This document shows positions 25,503 through 34,365 of a stretch of DNA of 64,000 bases, piece by piece (the stretch's first letter is position 1; each line of letters starts with the position of its first letter). The translations under genes were made by a program, and so were the position numbers. The DNA comes from Ancrocorticia populi (GTDB taxonomy: Bacteria > Actinomycetota > Actinomycetes > Actinomycetales > Actinomycetaceae). Where the stretch lies: assembly GCF_003123745.1 (NCBI RefSeq), contig NZ_QETB01000001.1, positions 124,001-188,000 on the forward strand. Direction: 5' to 3'. The notes below the pieces were generated by a model. It worked only from the letters and a program-made list of their open reading frames with translations. It was not told where the DNA came from and ran no database searches.

Positions 25503-26636
25503 ATGGCCGTAGAAATTCCGTCAACAATGCGGGCAGCGGTACTGAGGGATTATGACAAGGGCTTGCAGGTTGAGGAGATACCCACTCCCCGGGCCCGCGC
25601 CGGAGAAGTATTGGTGAAGGTGAGTGCGTGCGGACTGTGCCACTCAGACCTTCACGTTATTGGCGGGGCGATTGCTTTCCCACTTCCATGTGTCCTCGGG
25701 CACGAGGTGGCGGGCGAGATCGTAGAGGTTGGACCGGGTAACGAGCACAACGAGCTAGAGGTTGGGCAGCGGGTTGCTGGTGCCTTCCTCATGCCTTGTG
25801 GACAGTGCGAGGCGTGTGCAGAGGGCCGCGACGATCTATGTGCGCCTTTCTTTGACCTCAATCGAATTCAGGGCAAGTTGTATGACGGCGAAACACGACT
25901 CTTCGAAGAGGACGGTTCACCCATCGCTATGTACTCCATGGGCGGCCTAGCGGAATACTGCGTGATTCCGTCGACCTCCGTCACTCCGGTTCCGGAGAAT
26001 ATCGATCCCGTATCCGGTGCGATCCTCGGTTGCGCAGCCATGACAGCATACGGAGCAGTACGCCGCGGTGCGGATCTCCGGTACGGAGAATCGGTGGCCG
26101 TGGTGGCAACGGGCGGTGTCGGATCTAATATCATCCAGATTGCCAAGGCGTTCGGCGCCAAACAGATCATCGCGATTGATGTTTCCGATGAAAAGCTCGA
26201 AGCGGCACGTGCGCTCGGGGCAACCGACGTTGTGAACTCTGCAAAGGAAAACGTTCGGGAAGCTGTGTTCTCCAAGACTGGTGGGCGCGGTGTTGACGTG
26301 GCGTTTGAGGCACTTGGCCGTCCACAAACATGGAATTCGGCACTTGATGCTTTGCGTGATGGCGGGCGTATGGTTCCCATCGGGCTTGGAGCTGGTGTGC
26401 AGACGGCCGAGGTTGAGATCAACCGGACGGTTCGCCGTTCGCAGTCCATCTTGGGCTCATACGGTGCGCTCACCCGGCAGGACCTTCCTGAGGTGGTGCG
26501 TATGGCTTCCAACGGCTCGATCCATTACGAGGAGATCGTTACGCGGCGGTTCTCTCTTGACGAAGTGGCTGAGGGCTACGATCTGCTCCGCAAGGGCGAG
26601 ATCCAGGGCCGAGGCGTTGTAGATATGTCGCTCTAG
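25503..26636 (+). CDS. Zinc-dependent medium-chain alcohol dehydrogenase
   Basis: This 377-residue MDR-family enzyme has the catalytic zinc ligands in CGLCHSDLH and LGHEVAG, the structural zinc cysteines in CGQCEACAEGRDDLC, and a Rossmann motif VVATGGVGSNIIQIAKAFGA. It oxidises or reduces an alcohol/aldehyde with NAD(P). The ATG at 25503 follows AAGGAGGACGAG; eleven in-frame codons upstream cover that ribosome site. Whether it belongs to polyol catabolism is unclear; it stands alone, facing the UPF0303-iolG operon. Confidence 0.9.
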   Translation: MAVEIPSTMRAAVLRDYDKGLQVEEIPTPRARAGEVLVKVSACGLCHSDLHVIGGAIAFPLPCVLGHEVAGEIVEVGPGNEHNELEVGQRVAGAFLMPCGQCEACAEGRDDLCAPFFDLNRIQGKLYDGETRLFEEDGSPIAMYSMGGLAEYCVIPSTSVTPVPENIDPVSGAILGCAAMTAYGAVRRGADLRYGESVAVVATGGVGSNIIQIAKAFGAKQIIAIDVSDEKLEAARALGATDVVNSAKENVREAVFSKTGGRGVDVAFEALGRPQTWNSALDALRDGGRMVPIGLGAGVQTAEVEINRTVRRSQSILGSYGALTRQDLPEVVRMASNGSIHYEEIVTRRFSLDEVAEGYDLLRKGEIQGRGVVDMSL

Positions 26637-26700
26637 GGTGTACTGGGGTCGTTGCCTGTAGCTGGGTGACGGCCCCAGTTTCTGGAAGTCTGGATGCAAA

Positions 26701-26737
26701 AGGATAAAAAAGTGGGCGGTACTTCGCTGTACCGCCC
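26701..26737 (-). terminator. Rho-independent terminator for the 26805 gene
   Basis: A perfect 9-bp stem, GGGCGGTAC with GTACCGCCC around a 6-nt loop. On the minus strand it is followed by a T-rich tract (ACTTTTTTATCC), so it ends the small membrane protein transcript. Confidence 0.85.
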
Positions 26738-26804
26738 GAATTATCTGGTGAGATTGTGTTGGTTGCCGTTAACGCGCAATCTCGGTTCTAGCTGTTTCCT
26801 CTAC

Positions 26805-27053
26805 TTAGGCAACAGGGGAGTCGATAGCATCCTTGATGGTGCCAGCAACTAGTACCAGTGAGAGGATGGCCGTCATAACGCCAGCGCCAATCACAACGCC
26901 TGAAGCTTCTGCCAGGGCACCCGCGAAGGCTACCAAGAAGAACAGGGTCATGAGGCCGAGAATAACGCCAAGGCGAATGCTTCCCTTGGACTCGACTGTG
27001 GCGGTCCGGACTACGGCCGGTGTGCGAACTGAAGTTGCTGCGATTGCAGTCAT
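26805..27053 (-). CDS. Small two-helix membrane protein
   Basis: This 82-residue protein has a short polar N-terminus (MTAIAATSVRTPAVVRT) and two hydrophobic helices, about residues 27-50 and 54-74. AAAGGAGCACAATA precedes the ATG and a good terminator follows, so it is a real gene transcribed alone. I recognise no family. The leader carries an elaborate hairpin (27081-27127). Confidence 0.7.
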   Translation of the reverse strand: MTAIAATSVRTPAVVRTATVESKGSIRLGVILGLMTLFFLVAFAGALAEASGVVIGAGVMTAILSLVLVAGTIKDAIDSPVA

Positions 27054-27080
27054 TATTGTGCTCCTTTATTCCTATGTTGA

Positions 27081-27127
27081 GGACATGTAGGAGCACCGGG
27101 ATGTTCCTACACATCCATGTGCTGTCC
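27081..27127 (-). promoter_or_regulatory. Structured leader of the small membrane protein gene
   Basis: Inverted repeats TGTAGGA (27086-27092) and TCCTACA (27105-27111) nest inside GGACA (27081-27085) and TGTCC (27123-27127). The structure ends 28 nt upstream of the start codon, so it would sit in the 5' untranslated mRNA or act as an operator. Confidence 0.4.
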
Positions 27128-27206
27128 AATGTTTCTTGGACACTTACAATAGTAGTGACAAAGGGCCTACGCGCCAAGAGTGCATAGCGTACGTTCCATC
27201 ACAACC

Positions 27207-28697
27207 CTAGTAGTTGCGGTGCGCCGCCTCGTGGAGCTCCTTGAGCTGGTCGGGCGTGGGGAATCCGCTCACGTCCCAACGCGGGGGCCACACGCCCTCT
27301 GCTTTGCTGAATCCTTCGGGCCAGACGTCGCGGGCGACGTGGAAGCGGATCGTCACGGTTTCACCCTCGTCCTCATCCCACGGCAGTCCGCTGCCTTTAC
27401 GCACAAAGGTGATGAAATCGGTCTGTGGTAGAGAGGCCGATTGATCTAGAGTCGAATACTGGCAGTTGGAAACCCAGCGGCCCGAACGGAGCCGGTGAAC
27501 GCTATAGGGCTTAAGCTCCATCTGTGTGCCCTCCCACGCCGCGATCTCCTTGGTCTGGCAGTCATACATCCGCTTGCGGTAGGTGGTCCGAAGCTCCTCC
27601 AGAACCTTTGAAGCAGGATGATCGGACATTGGGATCCATTCCTTCCACCCGTCCGAGGCAACGGTATGGGGGAGGGGATATAGGGCGTCGTCGTCGTTCT
27701 CATGGCCTCGAAGCTTCTCCATCAACTTCGGGAGGCGGGGATCATCGGCCATGACCGCGAAAAACGACGTACGGCTCGCGGGGATGAAGAGCGGGAGCGA
27801 ATCCGGATACTCCTGAACAAGGGAATCGGAGATAGTCTGGGCCATGTCCAGATCGGCGAACCATGAACTCTGGTAGTTATTCGGCGAGGTGAGCCAGAAA
27901 ACGCGCGCTCCAGCCACGTCCGCAATTCCCAGCTCGATGCCAGCCTGGCCTTCGCTGAAGTTGAGCTGGCGGAGTTCCTCCACGGCGTCAACGAACAGGG
28001 GGCCAAGCTCGGGCGCGATGGCCCGCTCGGCAAGATCGGAGAAGAACAGGGGCTGGATGGTATCGGGATGATCCTCGGCTAAGCCCACGCCAATGAACTC
28101 CGTCAGTGGGATGTACACCATGGAATCGTCGCGCTCGCGGTCATGGGAGGGTAGGAAGTAGTCCGCGGGGCGCACGATCGGGAGGCGGCGGATCTGGCCG
28201 TCGTGCTCCTCTTCGTCGTCGCCAACCACGAGCGAGTCCTCTTTGGTTTCGGGGCCCGCACCCAGTCCAGCAGTCAGCGGATTCTGCGAGGTGAGCGCCC
28301 CCATGATTGCATCAAACACGGAGCTCAGGGAGGGGCGTGCGCTTTGATCCTGTGGCTCGGCATCGGCAAGCTCCACCGAATCGCCGGAAGCATTGGCATC
28401 GCCAGTATCGCCGGGATCGCTAGATTCACGTGCAGGCGTGCTGGCACCCGCACCGCCCTCGCCTTCGGCCACCGCACTATCGGCCTGTTGTACGCCGATC
28501 TTCAACAGCTTATTCAGGAGGCTACGCCTAGTTTCCTCGGGCTTGGATTCATCGATCATCTGGCTAGGGCGGAAGCGGAATGCGCGCCCATCGGCCAACA
28601 AAACATCGAGCCACTCCCCGTCCGCGTCAACAAACGCGCCCTCTAAATCAGGGTGGGAGGCGGCAACATCCAGAACCCAGTCCATGAATTGCGACAT
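27207..28697 (-). CDS. Hypothetical protein, possibly DUF1444-like
   Basis: This acidic protein of about 496 residues begins MSQFMDWVLDVAASHPDLEG. It has an N-terminal globular region, a low-complexity Ser/Asp/Gly/Glu-rich linker (about residues 75-150), and a large C-terminal domain with YFLPSHDRERDDSMVYIPL, LFIPASRTSFFAVM and WDVSGFPTPDQL. The pattern of the middle part vaguely recalls the DUF1444 (YtpQ) fold, which I cannot confirm. The ATG at 28697 is preferred over an in-frame TTG at 28760. No signal peptide or membrane helix is evident. It is divergent from the LacI gene at 28805. Confidence 0.65.
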   Translation of the reverse strand: MSQFMDWVLDVAASHPDLEGAFVDADGEWLDVLLADGRAFRFRPSQMIDESKPEETRRSLLNKLLKIGVQQADSAVAEGEGGAGASTPARESSDPGDTGDANASGDSVELADAEPQDQSARPSLSSVFDAIMGALTSQNPLTAGLGAGPETKEDSLVVGDDEEEHDGQIRRLPIVRPADYFLPSHDRERDDSMVYIPLTEFIGVGLAEDHPDTIQPLFFSDLAERAIAPELGPLFVDAVEELRQLNFSEGQAGIELGIADVAGARVFWLTSPNNYQSSWFADLDMAQTISDSLVQEYPDSLPLFIPASRTSFFAVMADDPRLPKLMEKLRGHENDDDALYPLPHTVASDGWKEWIPMSDHPASKVLEELRTTYRKRMYDCQTKEIAAWEGTQMELKPYSVHRLRSGRWVSNCQYSTLDQSASLPQTDFITFVRKGSGLPWDEDEGETVTIRFHVARDVWPEGFSKAEGVWPPRWDVSGFPTPDQLKELHEAAHRNY

Positions 28698-28804
28698 AGG
28701 CCCATTGTCTCCCGCCTGCCCACTATTGTGGAATGAGTTCTCCGATGGTGAAGTGGGCAACTCGCTCCCGTTAGACTGTGATCCGTGAAGATTGGGAGAT
28801 CAAC

Positions 28805-29833
28805 GTGGCAAAACGGGTAACCCTCGCGGACATCGCGTGCCACACCGGACTGTCCGCCGCTACAGTCAGCATGGCGCTGAATGAACGCCCAGAGTCCCGC
28901 ATTCCGGAGCGGACGGCTGAGAGAGTTCGGACCGCGGCCGCAGAGCTTGGGTATACGCCAGACGTTAACGCTCGCGGCCTGCGAACGGGGCGCACGGACG
29001 CTATCGGCTTCGTCTCGGATGAGGTGACGCTCACGCGCTATGCTTCCGCGATGATTCGCGGCTTGCTGGACGAATCGGCCCGCCGCGGTTTCGCCGTCAT
29101 GATGGCTGAAGCAGAGACCGATTCGGCTAAGCAGGACCGCGCGGTTAAAGCACTGCTCGAACGGAGAATAGATGGCCTCATCTTTGGGCAGATGCGCGCG
29201 CATCAGATTGAGCTTCCATCCCTCGATATTCGCGTACCCATCGTTCTGATCAATGGGACGGCGCCCGGAATGCCCGCAGTGCTCCCAGACGAATATCAAG
29301 CCGGACGCGACGCCGCGAACTACCTGATTCAGCATGGCCACAAGAAGATCGCCATGATCGGGCGGTCTAGCGATCATCAGGATCCCACGTTCTCGGCCAC
29401 CATTCCCGAACGCATGCGCGGAATTGACGATGTTCTGGAGGGGGCCGGGCTTTCGCTGACGCAGGAGGTTTACGGCTCCGGGTGGGAACCAGAGTTCGGC
29501 TACGAGGGAACCCTGAGAATCCTCGATTCGTCGGAGATTACCGGACTGATCGCCGCCAATGATCGCGTGGCCTTCGGTGCCCTTCAAGCGGCGCAAGTTC
29601 GTGGGCTCTCCGTTCCGGATGATCTTTCGATTATGTCTTTCGACGACGAGTTGCTGGCCACCTACGTACATCCTCAGCTCACCACCATGAGGCTCCCGTA
29701 CCAAGAGATGGGGGAGATTGGGATGCAGCTACTCGCCGATGCCATCACGAACAGAACGGCCCTGGAGCCTGAGACGGTACTGGTGCCGATGCCTCTTGTT
29801 GAAAGGGAATCAGTCCGCCAGATAGCAGGATAG
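28805..29833 (+). CDS. LacI-family transcriptional regulator, candidate sucrose-operon repressor
   Basis: This regulator of about 342 residues begins VAKRVTLADIACHTGLSAATVSMAL, followed by hinge NARGLRTGRT and a PBP1-like domain (AIGFVSDEVTLTRYASAMIRG to SFDDELLATYVHPQLTTMRLP). The GTG at 28805 follows GGGAG; a GTG at 28778 is an alternative. It is upstream of the sucrose-type permease and GH32 genes, whose promoter holds TGCTTAATCGATTAAGCA, making it the likely repressor of that operon (inference from position). Confidence 0.88.
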   Translation: MAKRVTLADIACHTGLSAATVSMALNERPESRIPERTAERVRTAAAELGYTPDVNARGLRTGRTDAIGFVSDEVTLTRYASAMIRGLLDESARRGFAVMMAEAETDSAKQDRAVKALLERRIDGLIFGQMRAHQIELPSLDIRVPIVLINGTAPGMPAVLPDEYQAGRDAANYLIQHGHKKIAMIGRSSDHQDPTFSATIPERMRGIDDVLEGAGLSLTQEVYGSGWEPEFGYEGTLRILDSSEITGLIAANDRVAFGALQAAQVRGLSVPDDLSIMSFDDELLATYVHPQLTTMRLPYQEMGEIGMQLLADAITNRTALEPETVLVPMPLVERESVRQIAG

Positions 29834-29842
29834 GATGGTGTT

Positions 29843-31282
29843 ATGTCAGCACAGAATCCTGGCCCTGCTGGCCACGACAATGCGTCTCCCGTCCGCACTG
29901 GAGCACAAGTAGCGATCATTGGTGGAGGGCCCGGCGGCTACGAGGCGGCAACGGTAGCGGCCCGGATGGGCGCTCAGGTTACGCTGATAGAGGCCCGTGG
30001 GCTTGGCGGTTCGGCAGTGCTGACGGACGTGGTTCCGTCCAAGACGCTGATCGCCACGGCCGAACAGGCTCAGGAAACGGCCGAGGCGGATGATCTAGGT
30101 ATTGCCACCTCCGGTGTCTCTATCGACATGGCGCGAGTCAATGAGCGCGTTCGCCACCTCGCGCGCTCGCAATCGGGCGATATTCAGGTCTCTCTGGAGA
30201 CGCTCGGGGTCCAGGTGATCAATGGGTGGGCCAGCTTGAAGCCCGGCCTCGATGATCGCGGGCGCCGCCAGATCACCGTCCGCCTCGCCGAACCGGAGGA
30301 TCTTGACCTCGAACTGACCGCGGATATCGTTCTGATCGCCACGGGTGCTAGCCCGCGAGAGCTTCCCGCCGCCAAGCCGGATGGCAAGCGGATCCTCACG
30401 TGGGCACAGCTCTATGGGTTGGATGAGTTGCCGGAGCACTTGGTCGTGGTTGGTTCTGGAGTCACCGGTGCCGAATTTGCCGGCGCCTATCGCGGACTTG
30501 GGGCGAAGGTGACCCTCGTTTCCTCGCGGGATCGGATTCTTCCGGGGGAGGATTCGGACGCCGCGGAGATCATCGAGCGTGTATTTGTGGAGCGCGGAAT
30601 GTTCATCGAGCGGCGGACGCGTGCCGAGGCGGTCCGAGCCAGCGAAGACGGCGTGGACGTGACTTTGAACGACGGCCGCGTTATCTACGGCTCCCACTGC
30701 CTGATGGCCGTTGGGGCTGTTCCAAATACCGAGGGGTTGGGGCTCGTCGAATCCGGCGTTGAGACAACTGAGTCCGGGCACATCCGGGTTGATCGTGTCT
30801 CGCGAACCACTAGTTATCGGGTGTACGCGGCCGGAGATTGCACTGGAGTTTTGCCGCTGGCCTCCGTGGCCGCCCAGCAGGGGCGGATCGCCATGTGGCA
30901 TGCGCTCGGCGATTCGCTGGATCCTTTGAAAACAGACACCGTTGCTCGCGCAGTGTTCACCTCACCGGAAGTCGCGGCAGTGGGTATCTCCGAAGAAGAG
31001 GCTCGTTCCACGGGTCGCAAGATCAACGTGGCGAAACTCCCGCTGGCCCGCAACCCACGCGCCAAGATGCAGAGCGTGGAGGATGGATTCGTCAAGATCA
31101 TCTCCTCGCGATCGGGGATCGTGATTGGGGGAGTGATCGTGGGCCCACATGCCTCCGATCTCATCTTTCCCCTCACCTTGGCTGTGCACTCCCGGATGAC
31201 GGTTGACCAGCTCTCCTCCGCTTTCACCATCTATCCGTCCATTTCGGGCACGATATCTGAGGTGGCCCGGATCCTTCATTAG
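29843..31282 (+). CDS. lpdA: NAD(P)H-quinone dehydrogenase (LpdA-type flavoprotein)
   Basis: This 479-residue flavoprotein has the disulfide-reductase fold: FAD motif IIGGGPGGYEAA, second Rossmann motif VVVGSGVTGAEFA, FAD-binding YAAGDCTGVLPLASVAAQQG and C-terminal interface domain. The redox-active CxxxxC disulfide is absent; the equivalent region reads GLGGSAVLTDVVPSKTL. That loss is characteristic of the actinobacterial NAD(P)H-quinone dehydrogenase group rather than of true dihydrolipoamide dehydrogenase. It starts 9 nt after the LacI stop, so the pair may be co-transcribed, a linkage with no obvious functional logic. Confidence 0.85.
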   Translation: MSAQNPGPAGHDNASPVRTGAQVAIIGGGPGGYEAATVAARMGAQVTLIEARGLGGSAVLTDVVPSKTLIATAEQAQETAEADDLGIATSGVSIDMARVNERVRHLARSQSGDIQVSLETLGVQVINGWASLKPGLDDRGRRQITVRLAEPEDLDLELTADIVLIATGASPRELPAAKPDGKRILTWAQLYGLDELPEHLVVVGSGVTGAEFAGAYRGLGAKVTLVSSRDRILPGEDSDAAEIIERVFVERGMFIERRTRAEAVRASEDGVDVTLNDGRVIYGSHCLMAVGAVPNTEGLGLVESGVETTESGHIRVDRVSRTTSYRVYAAGDCTGVLPLASVAAQQGRIAMWHALGDSLDPLKTDTVARAVFTSPEVAAVGISEEEARSTGRKINVAKLPLARNPRAKMQSVEDGFVKIISSRSGIVIGGVIVGPHASDLIFPLTLAVHSRMTVDQLSSAFTIYPSISGTISEVARILH

Positions 31283-31344
31283 AAGGACGAAACCACCGTA
31301 CTCACACAAGTGACGTACCTCACAAGTAATCCCCCTCGAAAACC

Positions 31345-31398
31345 TTGATCATTTCGCCGCGCAGACATAGGTTTAAGTCATGCTTAATCGATTAAGCA
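31345..31398 (+). promoter_or_regulatory. Promoter and 18-bp operator of the sucrose-type operon
   Basis: TTGATC (31345-31350), a 17-nt spacer and TAGGTT (31368-31373) read as a promoter. A perfect 18-bp palindrome, TGCTTAATCGATTAAGCA (31381-31398), with central CG lies where transcription would begin, the classic position for LacI-type repression. Confidence 0.75.
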
Positions 31399-31474
31399 AC
31401 GAACGCGAGATCGATGAGTGCCCATGGCGGCCCACCGGATGTGCCGCCACTGCCCAAGGAAGGAACTGCCCACG

Positions 31475-32845
31475 ATGGCCAGCTTCACGAAATCGTTCAA
31501 GAACACGGGGTACCTGCAAAGCTCCGTAAATCTTTTACTGTTCTTCATGTCATGGGGGATCTGGTGGTCCTTCTTCCAGCTGTGGCTGAAGAAAGACATC
31601 GCCGAGGGAGGCTTGGGGTTTACCAACACGCAAGTTGGAACCGTCTACTCCATGAACTCGCTGGCAACCTTGATCCTCATGTTCCTGTATGGAACGTTTC
31701 AGGACAAGCTTGGTTACAAGCGCACAATCCAGATCTTCATCGCGGCGATCTCCGCGCTGGTAGGCCCCTTCGTCATCTTTGTGTATGAGCCGCTTCTGCA
31801 CAGCAACTTCATGTTCGGTGCGGTGCTCGGGGCGATTGTTCTGTCCGCCGGATTCATGGCCGGTGTGGGCCTACTTGAGGCCCTGGCCGAGCGCTTCTCC
31901 CGCCTCTACAACTTCGAGTATGGCCAGGCCCGCATGTGGGGATCGTTCGGATATGCCATTGTTGCTCTCATGGCGGGATTCCTCTTCACCATCGATCCCA
32001 AGATCAACTTCTGGCTGGGTTCGGCCATGGGGCTTTTGAACCTCCTCATCGTGGTGTTCTGGAAGGCGCCCGCACCAGAAGGAAAGGATTCGGCCGAGCA
32101 AGTAGTGGAAGAAGCCACAACCCCGAGCATTGGCGAAATGGTAGGCCTCCTAAAGATGCCGGCGCTCTGGCTCGTGATTGTGATCGTGTTCTTCACATGG
32201 ACTTTCTATACGGTGTTCGATCAGCAGATGTTCCCAGATTTCTACACCGGGCTGTTCGATTCAAAGGAAGCTGGTGAGCGCACCTACGGCGTGCTCAACT
32301 CCGTGCAGGTCTTCTGCGAGGCGGCGATGATGGGTGTTGTCCCCATCATCATGCGCAAGATCGGCGTCCGGAACACGCTCCTGTGTGGTTTCGCTGTGAT
32401 GACACTGCGGATCTTGGGTTGCGCGGTGTTCGCAGACCCGATCGTCATCTCCTTCGTCAAGATGTTCCACGCCCTTGAGGTTCCACTGTGCATCCTGCCC
32501 GTGATGCGCTACTTCACCCTGCACTTCAATCCCGCGATGTCCGCAACGCTCTACATGGTGGGCTTCCAGATAGCATCCCAGCTTGGCAACGTGGTGCTCT
32601 CCCCAGTGCTCGGAGCCCTCAATGATTCCCAGGGATACCGCTTCACCTTCTTCGTGATCTCCGCCGTGGTTGCATGCTCAGCGGTATTCGCCTTCTTCAC
32701 GCTAAAGAAAGACGATCAGCAGGTCCTCGGGGATCCGTTCATCCGCGAGACGAGGAAGCCCAAAGTAGAGGCGCCTTCGGACATCACGGCACCTGTGGCT
32801 CCTTCCGTTCCCGCCACTCCAGAAGATCCCACCGAAACTAAGTAA
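31475..32845 (+). CDS. Oligosaccharide:H+ symporter (OHS-family MFS), probable sucrose permease
   Basis: This 456-residue 12-helix transporter resembles LacY/CscB-type symporters: the opening SSVNLLLFFMSWGIWWSFFQLWL, LGFTNTQVGTVYSMNS, and YGQARMWGSFGYAIVALMAG are in the positions typical of that family. The ATG at 31475 has AAGGAAGGAACT upstream; codons back to 31418 are in frame but read through likely leader. A proline-rich cytoplasmic tail follows the last helix. The GH32 gene begins 40 nt downstream, so imported sucrose or a fructo-oligosaccharide is hydrolysed inside the cell. Confidence 0.88.
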   Translation: MASFTKSFKNTGYLQSSVNLLLFFMSWGIWWSFFQLWLKKDIAEGGLGFTNTQVGTVYSMNSLATLILMFLYGTFQDKLGYKRTIQIFIAAISALVGPFVIFVYEPLLHSNFMFGAVLGAIVLSAGFMAGVGLLEALAERFSRLYNFEYGQARMWGSFGYAIVALMAGFLFTIDPKINFWLGSAMGLLNLLIVVFWKAPAPEGKDSAEQVVEEATTPSIGEMVGLLKMPALWLVIVIVFFTWTFYTVFDQQMFPDFYTGLFDSKEAGERTYGVLNSVQVFCEAAMMGVVPIIMRKIGVRNTLLCGFAVMTLRILGCAVFADPIVISFVKMFHALEVPLCILPVMRYFTLHFNPAMSATLYMVGFQIASQLGNVVLSPVLGALNDSQGYRFTFFVISAVVACSAVFAFFTLKKDDQQVLGDPFIRETRKPKVEAPSDITAPVAPSVPATPEDPTETK

Positions 32846-32885
32846 CGTCAGATACAACACGCCACATCCCAAAGGAGAGAGTGAC

Positions 32886-34361
32886 ATGAAAGAACAACTA
32901 GCCAGAGCCGAAGCAGCGGTTGCCGCCCTCCGCGAAACCCGCAATGATCGGTGGTACCCCACTTTCCACATCGCCGCACCCGCCGGCTGGATCAATGATC
33001 CCAACGGCCTGTCCTTCTTCAAGGACCGGTATCAGGTGTACTTCCAGCACCACCCATATTCCACCCAGTGGGGTCCGATGCACTGGGGCCATGTCTCCTC
33101 AACGGACATGGTGACGTGGAAGCGCGAGCCGATCGCCTTCGCCCCGTCCATCGAGGCAGATCGCGACGGAGTGTTCTCCGGTTCGGCCGTCCCCTCCCCG
33201 GATGGTGAAACCCTCTACGTTTACTACACCGGCCACCGGTGGGCGAACGGCGTGAACGAGGATGACGGCAACGATCAGGTCCAGTGCATGGCAACCTCAA
33301 CGGACGGCATCAACTTCGAAAAGCATGGAGTTGTTGTGGAGGGCCCGGCCGAGCTCCCGCATTTCCGTGATCCCAAGGTGTGGCAGATTGGTGATACTTG
33401 GTACATGGTGTTCGGCGCTTGCTCGGCGGATAACCGCGGGCAGGTATGGCTCTACACCTCCACGGATATGGAGGATTGGGAGTTCGATTCCATCCTGTTT
33501 GAGGATCCTGATCCGGACGCCTTCATGCTCGAATGCCCGGACTTCTTCCCCCTCGGGGACAAGTGGGTGCTGACATACTGCCCGATGGGTCCGAAGCCGG
33601 CGGGCTACGCCAACCGGAATGGCCACAACGCGGGATACGTTGTGGGCACGTGGGCGCCCGGGGAGGCTTTCGTTCAGACGAAAGATTATGTGCTTGAAGA
33701 CTGGGGGCATAACTTCTACGCTCCACAGACCTTCGAGGCTCCTGACGGCCGGCGCATCCAGTACGGGTGGATGGGGAGCTTCGAGGAGCCGGTGGCCTCT
33801 CAAGCATCCGACGGATGGTCCGGCCAGCTCACCCTGCCGCGCGAGCTCACTTTGGGAGAGGACGGTAACTTGGTGGCCCGCCCCATCGACGAGGTGAAGA
33901 AGCTAAGGAACGCAACCGAGGAATTCGGGAATCTCTCCCTCGGATATGGCGAGAGCTTGGTTCTTGCCGAGGATTCGACCGCGGTGGAGATCGAGCTGGA
34001 TCTTGATTTGGCGGCTACTACGGCCGATCGTGTTGGCCTTCAGGTTCACAAGACCTCCGATGGCCATCACAGCTACGTCTACTATGACGCCCTAGCCGGT
34101 CGGGTGGGAATCGATTCCCGCCTGAGCTACGCAGGAGCGAAGGGCTACCGTGCCGCCGCCGTGAGTGGGGATAAGCTTCGCCTGCGCATTTTCGTGGATC
34201 GCGGTTCGATTGAGGTGTTCGCAAACGATGGCGCCACCGCACTCACCTCGTTCTCGTTCCCGGCAGATGGCCCCCGTTCCATCGAGCTATGCTCGGAAAA
34301 CGGGATTGCGGCCATCTCCGGGTTGCGAGTCCACACGCTGCGGACGATTTGGGAGGATTAG
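32886..34361 (+). CDS. GH32 beta-fructofuranosidase (sucrose hydrolase)
   Basis: This 491-residue cytosolic enzyme hydrolyses the glucose-fructose bond of sucrose (or sucrose-6-phosphate). The GH32 catalytic triad is complete: D38 in WINDPNG, D162 in FRDP and E216 in ECPD. The five-bladed propeller is followed by a C-terminal beta-sandwich ending in LRIFVDRGSIEVFANDG. No signal peptide is present, which fits an intracellular role after uptake by a proton symporter. The GGAGAG ribosome site precedes the ATG. Confidence 0.93.
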   Translation: MKEQLARAEAAVAALRETRNDRWYPTFHIAAPAGWINDPNGLSFFKDRYQVYFQHHPYSTQWGPMHWGHVSSTDMVTWKREPIAFAPSIEADRDGVFSGSAVPSPDGETLYVYYTGHRWANGVNEDDGNDQVQCMATSTDGINFEKHGVVVEGPAELPHFRDPKVWQIGDTWYMVFGACSADNRGQVWLYTSTDMEDWEFDSILFEDPDPDAFMLECPDFFPLGDKWVLTYCPMGPKPAGYANRNGHNAGYVVGTWAPGEAFVQTKDYVLEDWGHNFYAPQTFEAPDGRRIQYGWMGSFEEPVASQASDGWSGQLTLPRELTLGEDGNLVARPIDEVKKLRNATEEFGNLSLGYGESLVLAEDSTAVEIELDLDLAATTADRVGLQVHKTSDGHHSYVYYDALAGRVGIDSRLSYAGAKGYRAAAVSGDKLRLRIFVDRGSIEVFANDGATALTSFSFPADGPRSIELCSENGIAAISGLRVHTLRTIWED

Positions 34362-34365
34362 CCCC

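Noticed and set aside
28643-29704. Long open frame of 353 codons on the minus strand
   Set aside because: It mirrors the LacI gene at 28805 and the start of the hypothetical gene; no motif supports it.
29843-31282. Dihydrolipoamide dehydrogenase
   Set aside because: The redox-active cysteine pair is missing, so the protein cannot perform that reaction; quinone dehydrogenase is the better call.
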